DNA of 64,000 bases from CAVXNP01 sp963763305. GTDB taxonomy: Bacteria > Pseudomonadota > Gammaproteobacteria > Xanthomonadales > Rhodanobacteraceae. Each line of letters begins with the position of its first letter. The stretch's first letter is position 1. Of the stretch, positions 47,525-57,362 are shown piece after piece. The stretch lies in contig CAVXNP010000001.1 of the NCBI GenBank assembly GCA_963763305.1, positions 310,001 through 374,000 of the forward strand, read 5' to 3'. Both the position numbers and the translations under genes were made by a program. Under the pieces are notes generated by a model. It worked only from the letters and a program-made list of their open reading frames with translations. It searched no databases and was not told the origin of the DNA.

Positions 47525-48385
47525 ATGCGACGCATGACACTGATGCTGCCGTTGATCCTGGCGGCAGCGACGGCCCACGCCAGCACCACCGGCGTGGCGC
47601 TGGTGCATGGCACCGGCCACCAGACCGACGCCTACAACGACTACTGGCAGTCGGCGATGGTCGAGGGGGTCCGCAACGGCCTCACCGATCGGCAGAACCT
47701 GCTGGTGGTCAATTGCGACTTCGACCGCTACATGTGGGACGACCGCGCCGCCGGATGCCTGGCCGGCCAGCTCACCAGCTTCATCCAGAACCGCCACATC
47801 GACCGCCTGGTCGTGATCACGCATTCCAATGGCGGCAACGTGATGCGCTGGATCCTGTCCAACCCGACCTGGGATGCGCGCTATCCGGAGATCATCCGGC
47901 GCCTGGCCAAGGTCGATGCGATCGCCCCGTCCAGCGCCGGCACGCCGCTGGCCGACGCGGTCATCGCCGGCAATGTGTTCGAGTCCGCGCTGGGCTGGCT
48001 GCTCGGCTACAAGACCGATGCCGTGCGCCAGCAGCAGGTGGGCTGGATGGCGGTCTACAACCAGCAGTACCTGCTCGGCACCAGCGGCCGGCCTGCCCTG
48101 CCCGCGCCGTTCCGCACCGTGGTCGGCACCGACGTTACTTCGGCGGTCTGGAGCGGCCACAGCTACTGCGGCGGCTACTCGCAGAGCGTGGGTCTGGAGA
48201 TCACCCAGAACTGGCTGAACAGCTGCTCCGATGGCTTCATCGAGTGCTCAAGCGCCGCGGCCGCCGGCACCTTATGGTTCCGCGACACCCAGCGCACCAG
48301 CGACCACGGCGTGCTCAACCACAACCAGAGCCGACGCGCCTGTTTCGGACTGCCGTCGATCCTTGCCAACGACCTGGGGAGCTGA
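47525..48385 (+). CDS. secreted alpha/beta-hydrolase (lipase-like)
   Basis: A 286-residue protein with a signal peptide (RRMTLMLPLILAAATAHA) and GGAGG upstream of its ATG. It begins with a GVALVHGTGH oxyanion region and has a nucleophile elbow VITHSNGGNVM, i.e. HSNG rather than the usual GHSxG; the Ser and the fold order suggest a lipase or esterase. Several Cys residues (VNCDF, AAGCLAG, YCGGY, NSCSDGFIEC) suggest disulfides in the periplasm or outside. It is 3 bp ahead of a second exported protein, so the two form an operon. Confidence 0.7.
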   Translation: MRRMTLMLPLILAAATAHASTTGVALVHGTGHQTDAYNDYWQSAMVEGVRNGLTDRQNLLVVNCDFDRYMWDDRAAGCLAGQLTSFIQNRHIDRLVVITHSNGGNVMRWILSNPTWDARYPEIIRRLAKVDAIAPSSAGTPLADAVIAGNVFESALGWLLGYKTDAVRQQQVGWMAVYNQQYLLGTSGRPALPAPFRTVVGTDVTSAVWSGHSYCGGYSQSVGLEITQNWLNSCSDGFIECSSAAAAGTLWFRDTQRTSDHGVLNHNQSRRACFGLPSILANDLGS

Positions 48386-48388
48386 GCC

Positions 48389-49642
48389 ATGAAGACACTC
48401 AAGACCACACCGCTGCTGCTGGCACTTCTGGTCGCCCTGCCCGCCTCCGCGGCCACCCGCGCGCTGCTGCCGGCGGCGCCGCAGGACATGGTGCCGACCA
48501 CGCTGCAGCCGCGCGCTCCGGCCATACGCAACGCCATCCCCGCCGCGGCGATTCCGCAGGTGACCGTGGAACGCGCACCGGTCAGCGTGAGCTGGGCGCT
48601 GCCGCACGACCAACCGCTTCAGTCATTGGCTCGACCGTTCGCGCGCGACAGCCGCGAGTACTGGATCGACGTCTCGGCGACCGAACTGCAACGCGGTGTG
48701 TCGCTGCCGTTGAGCGCTCCGGGCGCACTGATCCGGATCAGCCCCAGCGACGCGGTCGGAGGCCGGCTGCAGCCCAAGGACATGCGGCTGAAGCTGGGGC
48801 GGCGCTCGCTGGCCGCCGACCAGGCCACCAGCCTGGTGGCCGGCACGCAGGCGTTGCGTGCCGCCGGCATGAGCCTGCCCGAGGCCTCGCTGGTGATGCG
48901 CCTGAAGCCCGAGCTGGGCAGCGGCATGGCGACCCTGCAAGCGCCCGGCGCCAGCGGTCGCTACGTGGTGCACGTGTTCGAACCGCAAAGCCCGTATACG
49001 GTGGACGCGCGCGGGGACCGTGACGACCTGCTGCTGGGCAACGCGGTGCACGTGCGAGTGGCGATGCACGGCGCGCGCGGCGACCTGCCGCTGGTGGCCG
49101 CTGGCGGCTTCCTGCGCGCGCCGGACGGCCACACCACGCTGCTCGACTACCAGCGCCAGGCAGACGGCAGCTTTGCCGTAGACGCGCAGCCGCGCGACAT
49201 TCCGCGTACCCCGGGCCTGTGGGAGTTGCACAGCTTCACCGTCGGCACCGCCCCGGATGGTCAGGAAGTGCGTCGCGACACCACCACCGTGTTTGCCGCG
49301 GCCGCCGCAGACGCACGGCTGGACGGCACGGCCGCGATCCACCGCGCCGGTGGCCAGGGCATCGCCGTCGCACTCGGCATCCAGGCGGTCAGCGCCAGCC
49401 GCTACGCCGTGAGCGGTGTGCTGTACGGACGCGACCGCCGTGGCAGGCTGGTGCCCGCGGCGTTCGCACAATCGGCAGCGTGGCTGCGACCGGGCCGACA
49501 CCAGCTGGTGCTTCGCTACGACCCGGACAGCCTGCACGGCGTGGGTGCGCCGTATGAGCTGCGCGACGTGCGGCTGCAGGACCAGCCCGCAGTGGCGCTG
49601 ATCGAGCGGCGCGCGCTGGCGTTGCGCTTCGATACGCCGTAG
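48389..49642 (+). CDS. exported DUF4785-like protein
   Basis: A 417-residue protein with a signal peptide (KTTPLLLALLVALPASAA). The body is beta-rich, with two Ig-like segments (about residues 80-200 and 200-310, e.g. YVVHVFEPQSPYTV and GLWELHSFTV) and a third C-terminal sandwich. It resembles DUF4785 proteins of Legionella and Xanthomonadales. It lacks a catalytic motif. It lies 3 bp after the lipase-like gene and may be its binding or chaperone partner, an inference from linkage only. Confidence 0.6.
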   Translation: MKTLKTTPLLLALLVALPASAATRALLPAAPQDMVPTTLQPRAPAIRNAIPAAAIPQVTVERAPVSVSWALPHDQPLQSLARPFARDSREYWIDVSATELQRGVSLPLSAPGALIRISPSDAVGGRLQPKDMRLKLGRRSLAADQATSLVAGTQALRAAGMSLPEASLVMRLKPELGSGMATLQAPGASGRYVVHVFEPQSPYTVDARGDRDDLLLGNAVHVRVAMHGARGDLPLVAAGGFLRAPDGHTTLLDYQRQADGSFAVDAQPRDIPRTPGLWELHSFTVGTAPDGQEVRRDTTTVFAAAAADARLDGTAAIHRAGGQGIAVALGIQAVSASRYAVSGVLYGRDRRGRLVPAAFAQSAAWLRPGRHQLVLRYDPDSLHGVGAPYELRDVRLQDQPAVALIERRALALRFDTP

Positions 49643-49678
49643 GCCATGGGGCCGGATGCCTGCGGGCATCCGGCCCTT

Positions 49679-50636
49679 TCAGGCCTGGGCGAACGGAAAG
49701 GCCAGCACGTCGGCAATCGCGTCGGTGCCGGCCAGGCACATCAGCAACCGCTCCACCCCCAGTGCCACGCCCGCGGCATCGGGCATTGCATCGAGCACGC
49801 CCAGCAGCGCCTCGTCCAGCGGCACCGGCGGCAGCCCGCGCTCGCCGCGCACCGCGTTGTCGCGCTCGAACCGGCGGCGCTGCTCGGCCGCATCGTTGAG
49901 CTCGTGATAACCGTTGGCCAGCTCGTAGCACCCCAGGTACAGCTCGAAGCGCTCGGCCACCGGCGGATCGCCCGCACGCACCCGCGCCAGCGCGCACTGG
50001 CTGCCCGGATAATCGTGGATCACGGTGATCTGGTCTTTCGGGAACGTCGGCTGCAGCCGGTGGGTGATCAGCAGATCCAGCCAGTCGTCGCGGGTCAGCC
50101 CGTCCGGCCCGATCCCGAATTCGCTCAGCGGTTCGCGCAACGCCTCCAGTGGGGCGGCGTGCGGATCCAGGCCCAAGCCGTCCAGGAACAGTTGCCGATA
50201 GGTCTGCGTCCGCACCGTGCCGCCGCGTCCCTGCATGGCCAGTGCGGCCTGCACCAGCGCCACGGTTTCTTCCATCAACCGCCGGTGGTCCCAGCCCACC
50301 CGGTACCACTCCAGCATGGTGAATTCGGGGTTGTGCCGCCCGCCCGACTCGCCATTGCGGAACACCCGGCCAAGTTCGTAGCAGTCGCCCACGCCGGCGG
50401 CCAACAACCGCTTGAGCGGAAATTCCGGCGAGGTACGCAACCAACGCTCGCGGCGCGCCGGCGTCCACGTGCCCCGTAAAGCGGGTGCGGAAGCTCTCGA
50501 TGTTGGGGTCGGTGTTGCCGGCCGCCGACAGGATCGGCGTGTCCACTTCCAGCACGCCGCGCTCGTCGAAGAACGCGCGGATCAGCCGGTACAGGCGCGC
50601 GCGCAGGTGCAGCGCCCCGATCGTGGCCGAGGTCAT
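49679..50636 (-). CDS. epmA: EF-P-(R)-beta-lysine ligase, one frameshift
   Basis: A class II lysyl-tRNA-synthetase-like enzyme without anticodon domain (GenX/PoxA/EpmA) that attaches beta-lysine to elongation factor P. Motifs in order are FDERGVLEVDTPILS, LRTSPEFPLKRLLAAGVGDCYELGRVFR (motif 2 region), NPEFTMLEWYRVGWD and the C-terminal GVALGVERLLMCLAG (motif 3). An extra base at 50453 (GCG then C on the coding strand) splits the N-terminal 60 residues from the rest. The corrected length is about 318. The start overlaps the VOC-protein stop (ATGA), so it is the last gene of a coupled ligA-VOC-epmA operon. Confidence 0.88.
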
Positions 50637-51022
50637 ACGGGTGAGGCCGCGTTCTGCAGGATCACCCGACCGCCCTCGGCATCGCGGTAACTGCGGCCGG
50701 CGCGCTCCCAGTAGGGGTTGGCGGCCCTCACGCGCACGAAACCAGCGCGTTCCATCGCCGCGCAGCGGGCGTCCCACTGCACGCGATCGGGCAGGTAGAA
50801 AACCAGCGCCTGCTCGTGATGCGGCGGCGGAGGCGGGACATCCGGCGCGCGCACCAGTTCGAGATGGTACGGGCCGCCCGGCTGGCCGAGCAGCACGCCG
50901 TCGAAGCCATCATGGTCCTGGAAACGTCCCAGCTCGTTCAGACCCAGGCCGTCGCGATACTGCCGCGAGAGCCCGTCCAGGTCCGCGCAGGCGCGGGCCA
51001 CGCGCAACACCGGCAGGCTCAT
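50633..51022 (-). CDS. VOC/glyoxalase-superfamily protein
   Basis: A 129-residue beta-alpha-beta-beta-beta protein of the vicinal-oxygen-chelate fold. Recognisable parts are VLRVARACADLDGLSRQYRD, LGRFQDHDGFDGVLLG, PYHLELVRA and the C-terminal GRSYRDAEGGRVILQN. Metal-ligand positions are only partly clear (His in YHLELV, no second acidic ligand certain). It overlaps ligA upstream and epmA downstream by ATGA on both sides, so its translation is tied to both. Its substrate is unknown. Confidence 0.75.
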   Translation of the reverse strand: MSLPVLRVARACADLDGLSRQYRDGLGLNELGRFQDHDGFDGVLLGQPGGPYHLELVRAPDVPPPPPHHEQALVFYLPDRVQWDARCAAMERAGFVRVRAANPYWERAGRSYRDAEGGRVILQNAASPV

Positions 51023-53416
51023 CGGCCCGTCTCGTGCTGGTCCAGCAGGCTCTGCAGCTGGCGCTCGTCCCATACCGCCACGCCCAGTTCGTTGGCCTTG
51101 TCCAGTTTGGAGCCGGCCGCTTCGCCCGCGACCACGCAGCTGGTTTTCTTCGACACCGAACCGGACACCTTGGCGCCGAGCGCTTCCAGTCGTTGTTTGG
51201 CCTCGTCACGGGTAAGCGTGGTGAGCGTCCCGGTCAGCACGAACGTCTGTCCGGCCAGCGGAAGATCCGGCGCCGCATCGACCGACGGGGCCGCCTCGAG
51301 CAGACGCTGCATGGCCGACTCCGCTTCGGCCAGCGCCGCCGATGTCGCAGGGTCGGCCAGGTGGGCCTCCAGATTCGCGGCGGCGGCCTGTGGCAGGCCG
51401 GCGGTGATCCAGTGCGCGGCGCCGCCGCTGCGCAGCCGGGCCAGCGTCGGGAAATGCTGCGCCAGCAGGCGCGTGCTCTTGGGGCCGAGCTTGGTCACGT
51501 TGGCCTGGTCCAGCAGCACGCCCAGGTTCAGCCGTTCGCGCAACAGCGGCGAAGGGTCACCCTCGTCGCCGAACACGATGCCGGCGGCCAGCAATGCGTC
51601 GACCACCTGCTGGTTGCCCGGCTGGGCAAAGAAGCCGGCGATCGAACCGGCCACCTCCGCGCCGATGTCCGGCAGCACCCGCAGCACCGGTGCCGGCGTG
51701 CTGCGCACGAATTCCAGCCGGCCCAGCCAGGACGCCAGCGTCTTGGCGGTGCTTTCGCCGATGTGCATGATGCCCAGCGCGAACAGGAAACGCGCCAGCG
51801 TGGTGCTGCTTGCTGGCCTCGATCGCGGCGACCAGGTTCTCGGCCCACTTGGTCGCGACCTTGCCGGCCTTGACCGTCTCCGGGGTGGTGCCGTCGCGTT
51901 CGTCGATCGCCTGCTTCATGGCGACGAAATCGCTCCACCGTCAGCGCATACAGGTCGGCCGGCGTGTGCACCATGTCCAGCTCGACCAGCGCATCGACGA
52001 AGCGCTCGCCCAGGCCGTCGATGTCCATCGCCCGGCGCGAGGCGAAGTGGATCAGTGCCTCCTTGCGCTGCGCCGGGCAGACCAGCCCGCCGGAACAGCG
52101 GTAGGCCGCCTCGCCCTCCTCGCGCAGCAGAGCGGAGCCGCACACCGGACACTGGCTGGGCATCTGCCACGGCACGGTGCCATCCGGCCGCGCGTCCTCC
52201 ACCACCCGGACCACTTCGGGGATCACGTCACCGGCGCGGCGCACGATCACGCGTGTCGCCCACGCGCACGTCCAGCCGCGCGATCTGGTCGGCGTTGTGC
52301 AGGGTGGCGTTGGTCACGGTGACGCCGGCCACCTGCACCGGCTGCCAGCCGCGCCACCGGCGTGGCCGCGCCGGTGCGGCCGATCTGGATCTCGATCGCC
52401 TCGACCGTGGTGGTCTGCTCCTGCGCCGGGAAACTTGTGCGCGATCGCCCAGCGCGGCGCGCGCGAGACGAAGCCCATGCTCGCGCTGGCCGGCGTAGTC
52501 GTCCAGCTTGTAGACCACGCCGTCGATGTCGTACGGCAGGCCGTCGCGCTTTGGCGCCGATGCGACGGAAGTAGGCGATCAGGCCGTCGAAGCCGCGCGC
52601 GGTATCCGACCTCGGGCGATACCGGGAATCCCCATTCGCGCAGCTGCTGCAGCGTCTGCGAATGGGTCGGCGGCAGCTCGCCGCCCTCGACCACGCCCAC
52701 CGCGTAGGCGAAGAAGCTCAGCCGCCGCCGGGCGGTGATCGCCGGATCGAGCTGACGCAGCGAGCCGGCCGCGCCGTTGCGCGGGTTGGCCAGCGGTGCG
52801 CTCGCCATGCGCCCGGGCGTAGGCGTTGAAGGCCTCGAAGTCCTTGCGCAGCATGATCACTTCGCCACGCACTTCCAGCACCGCCGGCCAGTCGTTGCCG
52901 CGCAGCCGCAGCGGGATCGCGCGCACCGTGCGCAGGTTGGCGGTGACGTCCTCGCCGGTCTCGCCGTCGCCGCGGGTGGCGCCCTGCACGAACACGCCCT
53001 GCTCGTAGCGCAGGCTGATCGCCAGGCCGTCCAGCTTCGGCTCGACCGAGAACACCGGATCGCGCGCGGTCCAGCGACTGCTCGATGCGACGCTCGAATT
53101 CGGCCACCTCGCGATAGCGCGTGCGATCGTCTTCGCCATCCTGTTCGAACGCGTTGCCCAGCGACAGCATCGGGATGGCATGGCGCACCTCGGCGAAACC
53201 GCCGCGCGCGCGCGCGCCCACCCGGCGCGTGGGCGAATCGGGCACGGCCAGCTCCGGATACGCCGCTTCCAGCGCCTCCAGCTCGCGCAGCAGGCGGTCG
53301 TACTCGGCGTCGGTGATCTCCGGATCATCGAGCACGTGGTAGCGGTAGTTGGCCCGTTCGATCCGTTCGCGCAGGTCGGCCGCGCGGCCGGCGGGTTCGG
53401 CAGGTGTGGCTGTCAT
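51019..53416 (-). CDS. ligA: NAD-dependent DNA ligase, about ten frameshifts
   Basis: The essential replicative ligase. Domains in order are Ia ([20 protein letters not shown]), the adenylation domain with the lysine of [12 protein letters not shown] and RGEV, the OB-fold with [10 protein letters not shown] and [17 protein letters not shown], the four-Cys zinc finger ([20 protein letters not shown]), helix-hairpin-helix repeats and a C-terminal BRCT ([21 protein letters not shown]). Frames change near 53082, 52798, 52593, 52555, 52476, 52431, 52352, 52253, 51932 and 51812, nearly always with an extra base after a codon's third base. The corrected length is about 795 residues. The ATG at 53416 is chosen; a GTG six bases earlier is also possible. 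Confidence 0.9.
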
Positions 53417-53528
53417 CGTCACAGTCTAGCGAGGCCCCGGGCCCGCGGTAAGGGAGCAGAGGCCAGGAACCGGCAACCCGCAAGCAGCTACACTCGCGCC
53501 CAGGGGCCACAACCACAGTGAGGTGCCT

Positions 53529-54182
53529 ATGCGTGCTTTTCGTCTTTTCCGGCGAAGCTTCACCGGACGGTTGGCGGCAGTGGCACTGATGGTGGGGCTC
53601 TCGAGCGTCGCCCAGGCCAACGGCGGGCCACTGGGTATCGACCATCGCCTGCACTACGACAACAGCGGCATCTGGAAGCGCGGCAATCAGAAGGCGCTCG
53701 AGTACGGCACCATCCTTACCGTAGGTGTCGGCGCCCTGGCCTTCGGCGACCAGGACAAGCTGGGCGACACCTTCTGGCGCTCGGTCGATGCGATCGCGGT
53801 GGCCGGCGCCAGCACTCTGGTACTCAAGCACGCATTCCGCCGCGAGCGCCCGTCGCAGACCAGCGACCCGGGCCGTTTCTTCAAGGGCAGCGGCGCGGCG
53901 AGCTTTCCCAGCGGCGAGGTGGCCACGATATCGGCCGCGGTGACGCCCTTCATCGTCAATTATGGCCGCGAGCACCCCGGGGTTTATGCGCTTGCCCTCT
54001 TGCCGGCCTACGACGCGGTGGCACGCATGAAGACCCACGGCCACTGGCAGAGCGACGTGCTGGTGGGCGCGGCGATCGGCACCGGCGTGGGCGTGTGGGC
54101 CTCGCGACGCGACTCGCCGCTGATCGTGGGCTGGCTGCCCGGCGGCTTCAGCGTCGGATTCGTGCACCACTTCAAGCCCTGA
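53529..54182 (+). CDS. exported PAP2-family phosphatase-like protein with SGE in motif C2
   Basis: A 217-residue PAP2-fold protein with a signal peptide (a basic LFRRSFTGR start, then AAVALMVGLSSVAQA). Motif C1 is KHAFRRERP, C3 is ARMKTHGHWQSD with Arg, His and Asp, and C2, usually PSGH, reads FPSGEV: the acid-base His is replaced by Glu. GAGG (53520-53523) supports the ATG at 53529. It is divergent from ligA. The likely substrates of the family are lipid pyrophosphates or phosphatidic acid; the C2 change makes activity uncertain. Confidence 0.75.
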   Translation: MRAFRLFRRSFTGRLAAVALMVGLSSVAQANGGPLGIDHRLHYDNSGIWKRGNQKALEYGTILTVGVGALAFGDQDKLGDTFWRSVDAIAVAGASTLVLKHAFRRERPSQTSDPGRFFKGSGAASFPSGEVATISAAVTPFIVNYGREHPGVYALALLPAYDAVARMKTHGHWQSDVLVGAAIGTGVGVWASRRDSPLIVGWLPGGFSVGFVHHFKP

Positions 54183-54550
54183 AGCGAAAAGCCCCGCGAC
54201 GGTGGAAGCTGAACCGAGCTGACCTGCGGTCGGTAGCGACCGCTGTGATAGCCGCATGCGGGTCCGGCGGGACTATCGCCGCCTGCTGATGAGCTTGGTC
54301 ACCTAAGGAATGGATGCTGCAGGGGCACGCGCACGACAACTACGTGCCGGCGTTCCGCTGGACCGTGCTGATCCCGGCCGCGGTCACCGCGCTGGGCAGC
54401 CGCGTGTTCAGCCGGTGCGCCCCGACCGGCCGCCGCGGTCAGCTCCGTCGGCGTGCCCCGGCAGCACGCAGCGGCCGCACGCAACGCGAAAAGGCGCTGC
54501 CACGTCGACTCTGGCTGGTACGCTTGGCCGTGTCATCCAGAGGGGTTTCC
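54183..54550. other. 368-bp gap between the PAP2 and nhaD genes
   Basis: No coding signal or repeat is recognisable. It includes a possible AGAGGGG ribosome-binding site for nhaD at its end. It probably holds the promoter of the nhaD-antiporter operon, but I see no clear -35/-10 pair. Confidence 0.4.
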
Positions 54551-56035
54551 ATGCGCTTGTCGATCATCCTGGCCGTTTTCGCCGTCCTGGCGGGCCTCCT
54601 CCCGACCACCGCCCTGGCCGCCGAGGCCGGCGTCAATCTGCATCTGGTGGATCATCCGATCGGCTGGATTGCCCTGGCGCTGTTCGTACTTGCCTATGTG
54701 GCGGTGATCCTGGAGGAGCGCATCCATATCGCCAAGTCCAAACCGGTGATGCTGGGCGCGGCGCTGATCTGGGCGTTGATCGCCTGGTACGCCAGCGACA
54801 CGGCCGGCGGCACCGAGGCGGTACGCAGCGCGTTCGAGGCGGTGTTCCTGGAATACGCGGAGATCTTCTTCTTCCTGGTGGTGGCGATGACCTACGTCAC
54901 CGCCATGGGCGAGCGCAATGTGTTCGAGGCATTGCGCGCGCAGCTGACCCGGCGGCGTTTCAGTTACCGCTCGCTGTTCTGGATCACCGGCTCGATCGCC
55001 TTCTTGCTGTCGCCGGTGCTGGACAACCTCACCACCGCGCTGGTGATGTCGGCGGTGGTGCTGGCGGTGGGCGCCGGCAACACGCGTTTTGCCACGCTGG
55101 CGCTGATCAACCTGGTGGTGGCCGCCAACGCCGGCGGCGCCTGGAGCGCCTTCGGCGACATCACCACGCTGATGATGTGGCAGGCACACAAGGCCGAGTT
55201 CTTCGACTTCTTCCAGCTGTTCCTGCCTTCGCTGGTGAACTGGCTGGTGCCGGCGGTGCTGATGCACTTCGCCTTGCCCAAGGGGCAGCCCGAGTCGGTC
55301 CAGGGCCAGGTGCACATCAAGCCCGGCGGCATCGGCATCTGCCTGTCCTTCGCGCTGACCATCGCGATCACCGTGGTCGGCAAGCAGTGGCTGGGCATGC
55401 CGGCGGCCTACGGCATGCTGACCGGGCTGGCGTTCCTGAACCTGCTGGCCACTCGCATCGACCACAGCCAGCGCCGCTACGCGCTGGCCCAGGGCGTGGA
55501 ACACGAGAGCTATTCGATCTTCCGCATCATCGCCAACGCCGAATGGGACACCCTGCTGTTCTTCTACGGCGTGTTCGCCTGCGTCGGCGGACTGGCCGCG
55601 CTGGGCTACCTGGAGCTGGCCTCGCACCTGCTCTACGGCGGCGTCGGAGCGACCATCGCCAACACCAGCATGGGCGTGCTGTCGGCGATCGTGGACAACA
55701 TCCCGATCATGTTCGCGGTGCTGAAGATGAACCCGCCGATGGACGAGACCCAGTGGCTGCTGATCACGCTCACTGCCGGCGTCGGCGGCAGCCTGCTGTC
55801 GGTCGGTTCGGCCGCCGGCGTGGCGCTGATGGGTGCCTCGCGCGGCCGCTACACCTTCATGAGCCACCTGCGCTGGAGCTGGGCGATCGCGCTGGGCTAC
55901 GTCGCCAGCATCGCAGTGCACCTGCTGCTCAACGGCCACCTGGTCAACCGGCTGACCGATACTTCCACCTCGCCGGCACCGCTGGCGCACGCACGACCGA
56001 GGCTCCGATGCATCATGCCAGCGACATCCTGCTGA
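54551..56035 (+). CDS. nhaD: NhaD-type sodium/proton antiporter
   Basis: An inner-membrane Na+/H+ antiporter of the NhaD family with about 12-13 hydrophobic segments and 494 residues. It has a signal-like start, LILEERIHIAKSKPVMLGAALIWA-like beginning of the transport domain (AVILEERIHIAKSKPVM), EYAEIFFFLVVAMTYV, SPVLDNLTTALVM and the second-half inverted repeat SAIVDNIPIMFAV; the two DN motifs (LDNLT, VDNIP) are the family's ion-binding pair. The last 15 residues look out of register, and its stop lies 27 bp past the start of the next gene. Together with the CPA2 gene it forms a cation-homeostasis operon. Confidence 0.88.
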   Translation: MRLSIILAVFAVLAGLLPTTALAAEAGVNLHLVDHPIGWIALALFVLAYVAVILEERIHIAKSKPVMLGAALIWALIAWYASDTAGGTEAVRSAFEAVFLEYAEIFFFLVVAMTYVTAMGERNVFEALRAQLTRRRFSYRSLFWITGSIAFLLSPVLDNLTTALVMSAVVLAVGAGNTRFATLALINLVVAANAGGAWSAFGDITTLMMWQAHKAEFFDFFQLFLPSLVNWLVPAVLMHFALPKGQPESVQGQVHIKPGGIGICLSFALTIAITVVGKQWLGMPAAYGMLTGLAFLNLLATRIDHSQRRYALAQGVEHESYSIFRIIANAEWDTLLFFYGVFACVGGLAALGYLELASHLLYGGVGATIANTSMGVLSAIVDNIPIMFAVLKMNPPMDETQWLLITLTAGVGGSLLSVGSAAGVALMGASRGRYTFMSHLRWSWAIALGYVASIAVHLLLNGHLVNRLTDTSTSPAPLAHARPRLRCIMPATSC

Positions 56036-57206
56036 CCCTGTTCCTCATCTTCGTCGCCGCCCAGGTCGGTGCGGAGATCGCCCAGCGCCTGCGCCTGCCC
56101 GGCGTGGTCGGCGAGATCGCCGCCGGCTGCGTGATCGGGCCGTCACTGCTGGGCTGGGTCAACGCCGACCAGGTCGTTCCCGGCACGCCGCTGGACGTGC
56201 TGGCCGAGATCGGCGTGGTGCTGCTGTTGTTCTCGGTGGGCCTGGAGACGCGGCTGGAGGACCTGAAGAAGGTCGGCAAGAGTGGCCTTCCTGGTCGGCG
56301 TGCTGGGCGTGCTGATTCCGTTTGCGATGGGCAGCGCTGTGGGCCCACGGCAGCGGCTTCGACTGGGACAAGTCGCTGTTCGTGGCGGCGGCCTTCGTCG
56401 CCACCTCCGCCGGCATCACCGCGCGCGTGCTGCAGGAGCTGGGCGTGCTGCAGCGTACCGAGAGCCGGGTGATCCTGGGCGCGGCGGTGATCGACGACAT
56501 CCTGGCCATGCTGCTGCTGGGCGTGGTGTCGTCGCTGCAGGGTGGCAGGGCTTCGACCTGATGATCGCTGCTGCTGGTGCTGGGCAGCGCGATCGGCTTC
56601 CTCGCCGTGGTCGGCTGGGCGGCGCCCGGGTGATGCGCTGGCACTCGCAGCTGGCTGGAAAAGCCGATCAGCCCGCACTCGCCGCTGACGATCGTGCTGG
56701 CGATGTGCCTGGGCCTGGCCTGGCTGTCCACCCTGCTCGGGCTGGCCGCGATCATCGGCGCGTTCCTGGCCGGCATGATCGCCTCGGAGACGCGCGCAGC
56801 GCGATGCGCTGGAACAAGCGACCCAGCCGCTGCTGGCGCTGCTGACGCCGTTCTTCTTCGTGATCACCGGCAGCCAAGATCAACCTGGGCGAGCTGGCCA
56901 ACTGCCGATGCGCTGTGGATGCTGACCGTGGTCACCGCGATCGCGATCGTCTCCAAGCTGGTCGGCGGCTTGCTCGGCTCGCTGTCGCTGGGCCGGCGCA
57001 GCGCCACCATCGTCGGCTTCGGCATGGTGCCGCGCGGCGAGGTGGGCGTGGTGATCGCCAGCCTGGGTCTGACCGCCGGCGTCTTCAGCGACCGCATCTA
57101 CGCGATCATCGTGGCGATGTCGCTGCTGACCGCGATGGTCACGCCGCCGGTGCTGGCCTGGCTGCTCAAGCGCGGCAGCGGTGAGCCGGAGGTGGTCGAG
57201 ACCTGA
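56008..57206 (+). CDS. CPA2-family cation/proton antiporter (KefB-like), frameshifted
   Basis: A monovalent cation:proton antiporter-2 transport domain. The N-terminus reads LRLPGVVGEIAAGCVIGPSLLGW and the core LFSVGLETRLEDL, FVATSAGITARVLQELG and AAVIDDILAMLLLGVV with its DD ion-binding pair, followed by VLAMCLGLAWLS and GMVPRGEVGVVIASLGL. No RCK/TrkA-N regulatory domain follows. Extra or missing bases are found near 56282, 56339, 56556, 56570, 56629, 56661, 56801, 56877 and 56902. The corrected length is about 398 residues. It overlaps nhaD by 28 bp and ends near the photolyase gene, which runs toward it. Confidence 0.8.
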
Positions 57207-57362
57207 GTGCTGCGGGATCTCACCGCCGGCGTGCCCGAATCGGATGGGGCGCGGAAGGTCGACCACGAACAGCGCGCGGACCGGGGCCGCGGCATGTTCC
57301 CGCACGGATGGAAGCGGATGATCCGCCATCGCGCCGGCTTGCACGAGTCGAGGTGGACCGCG

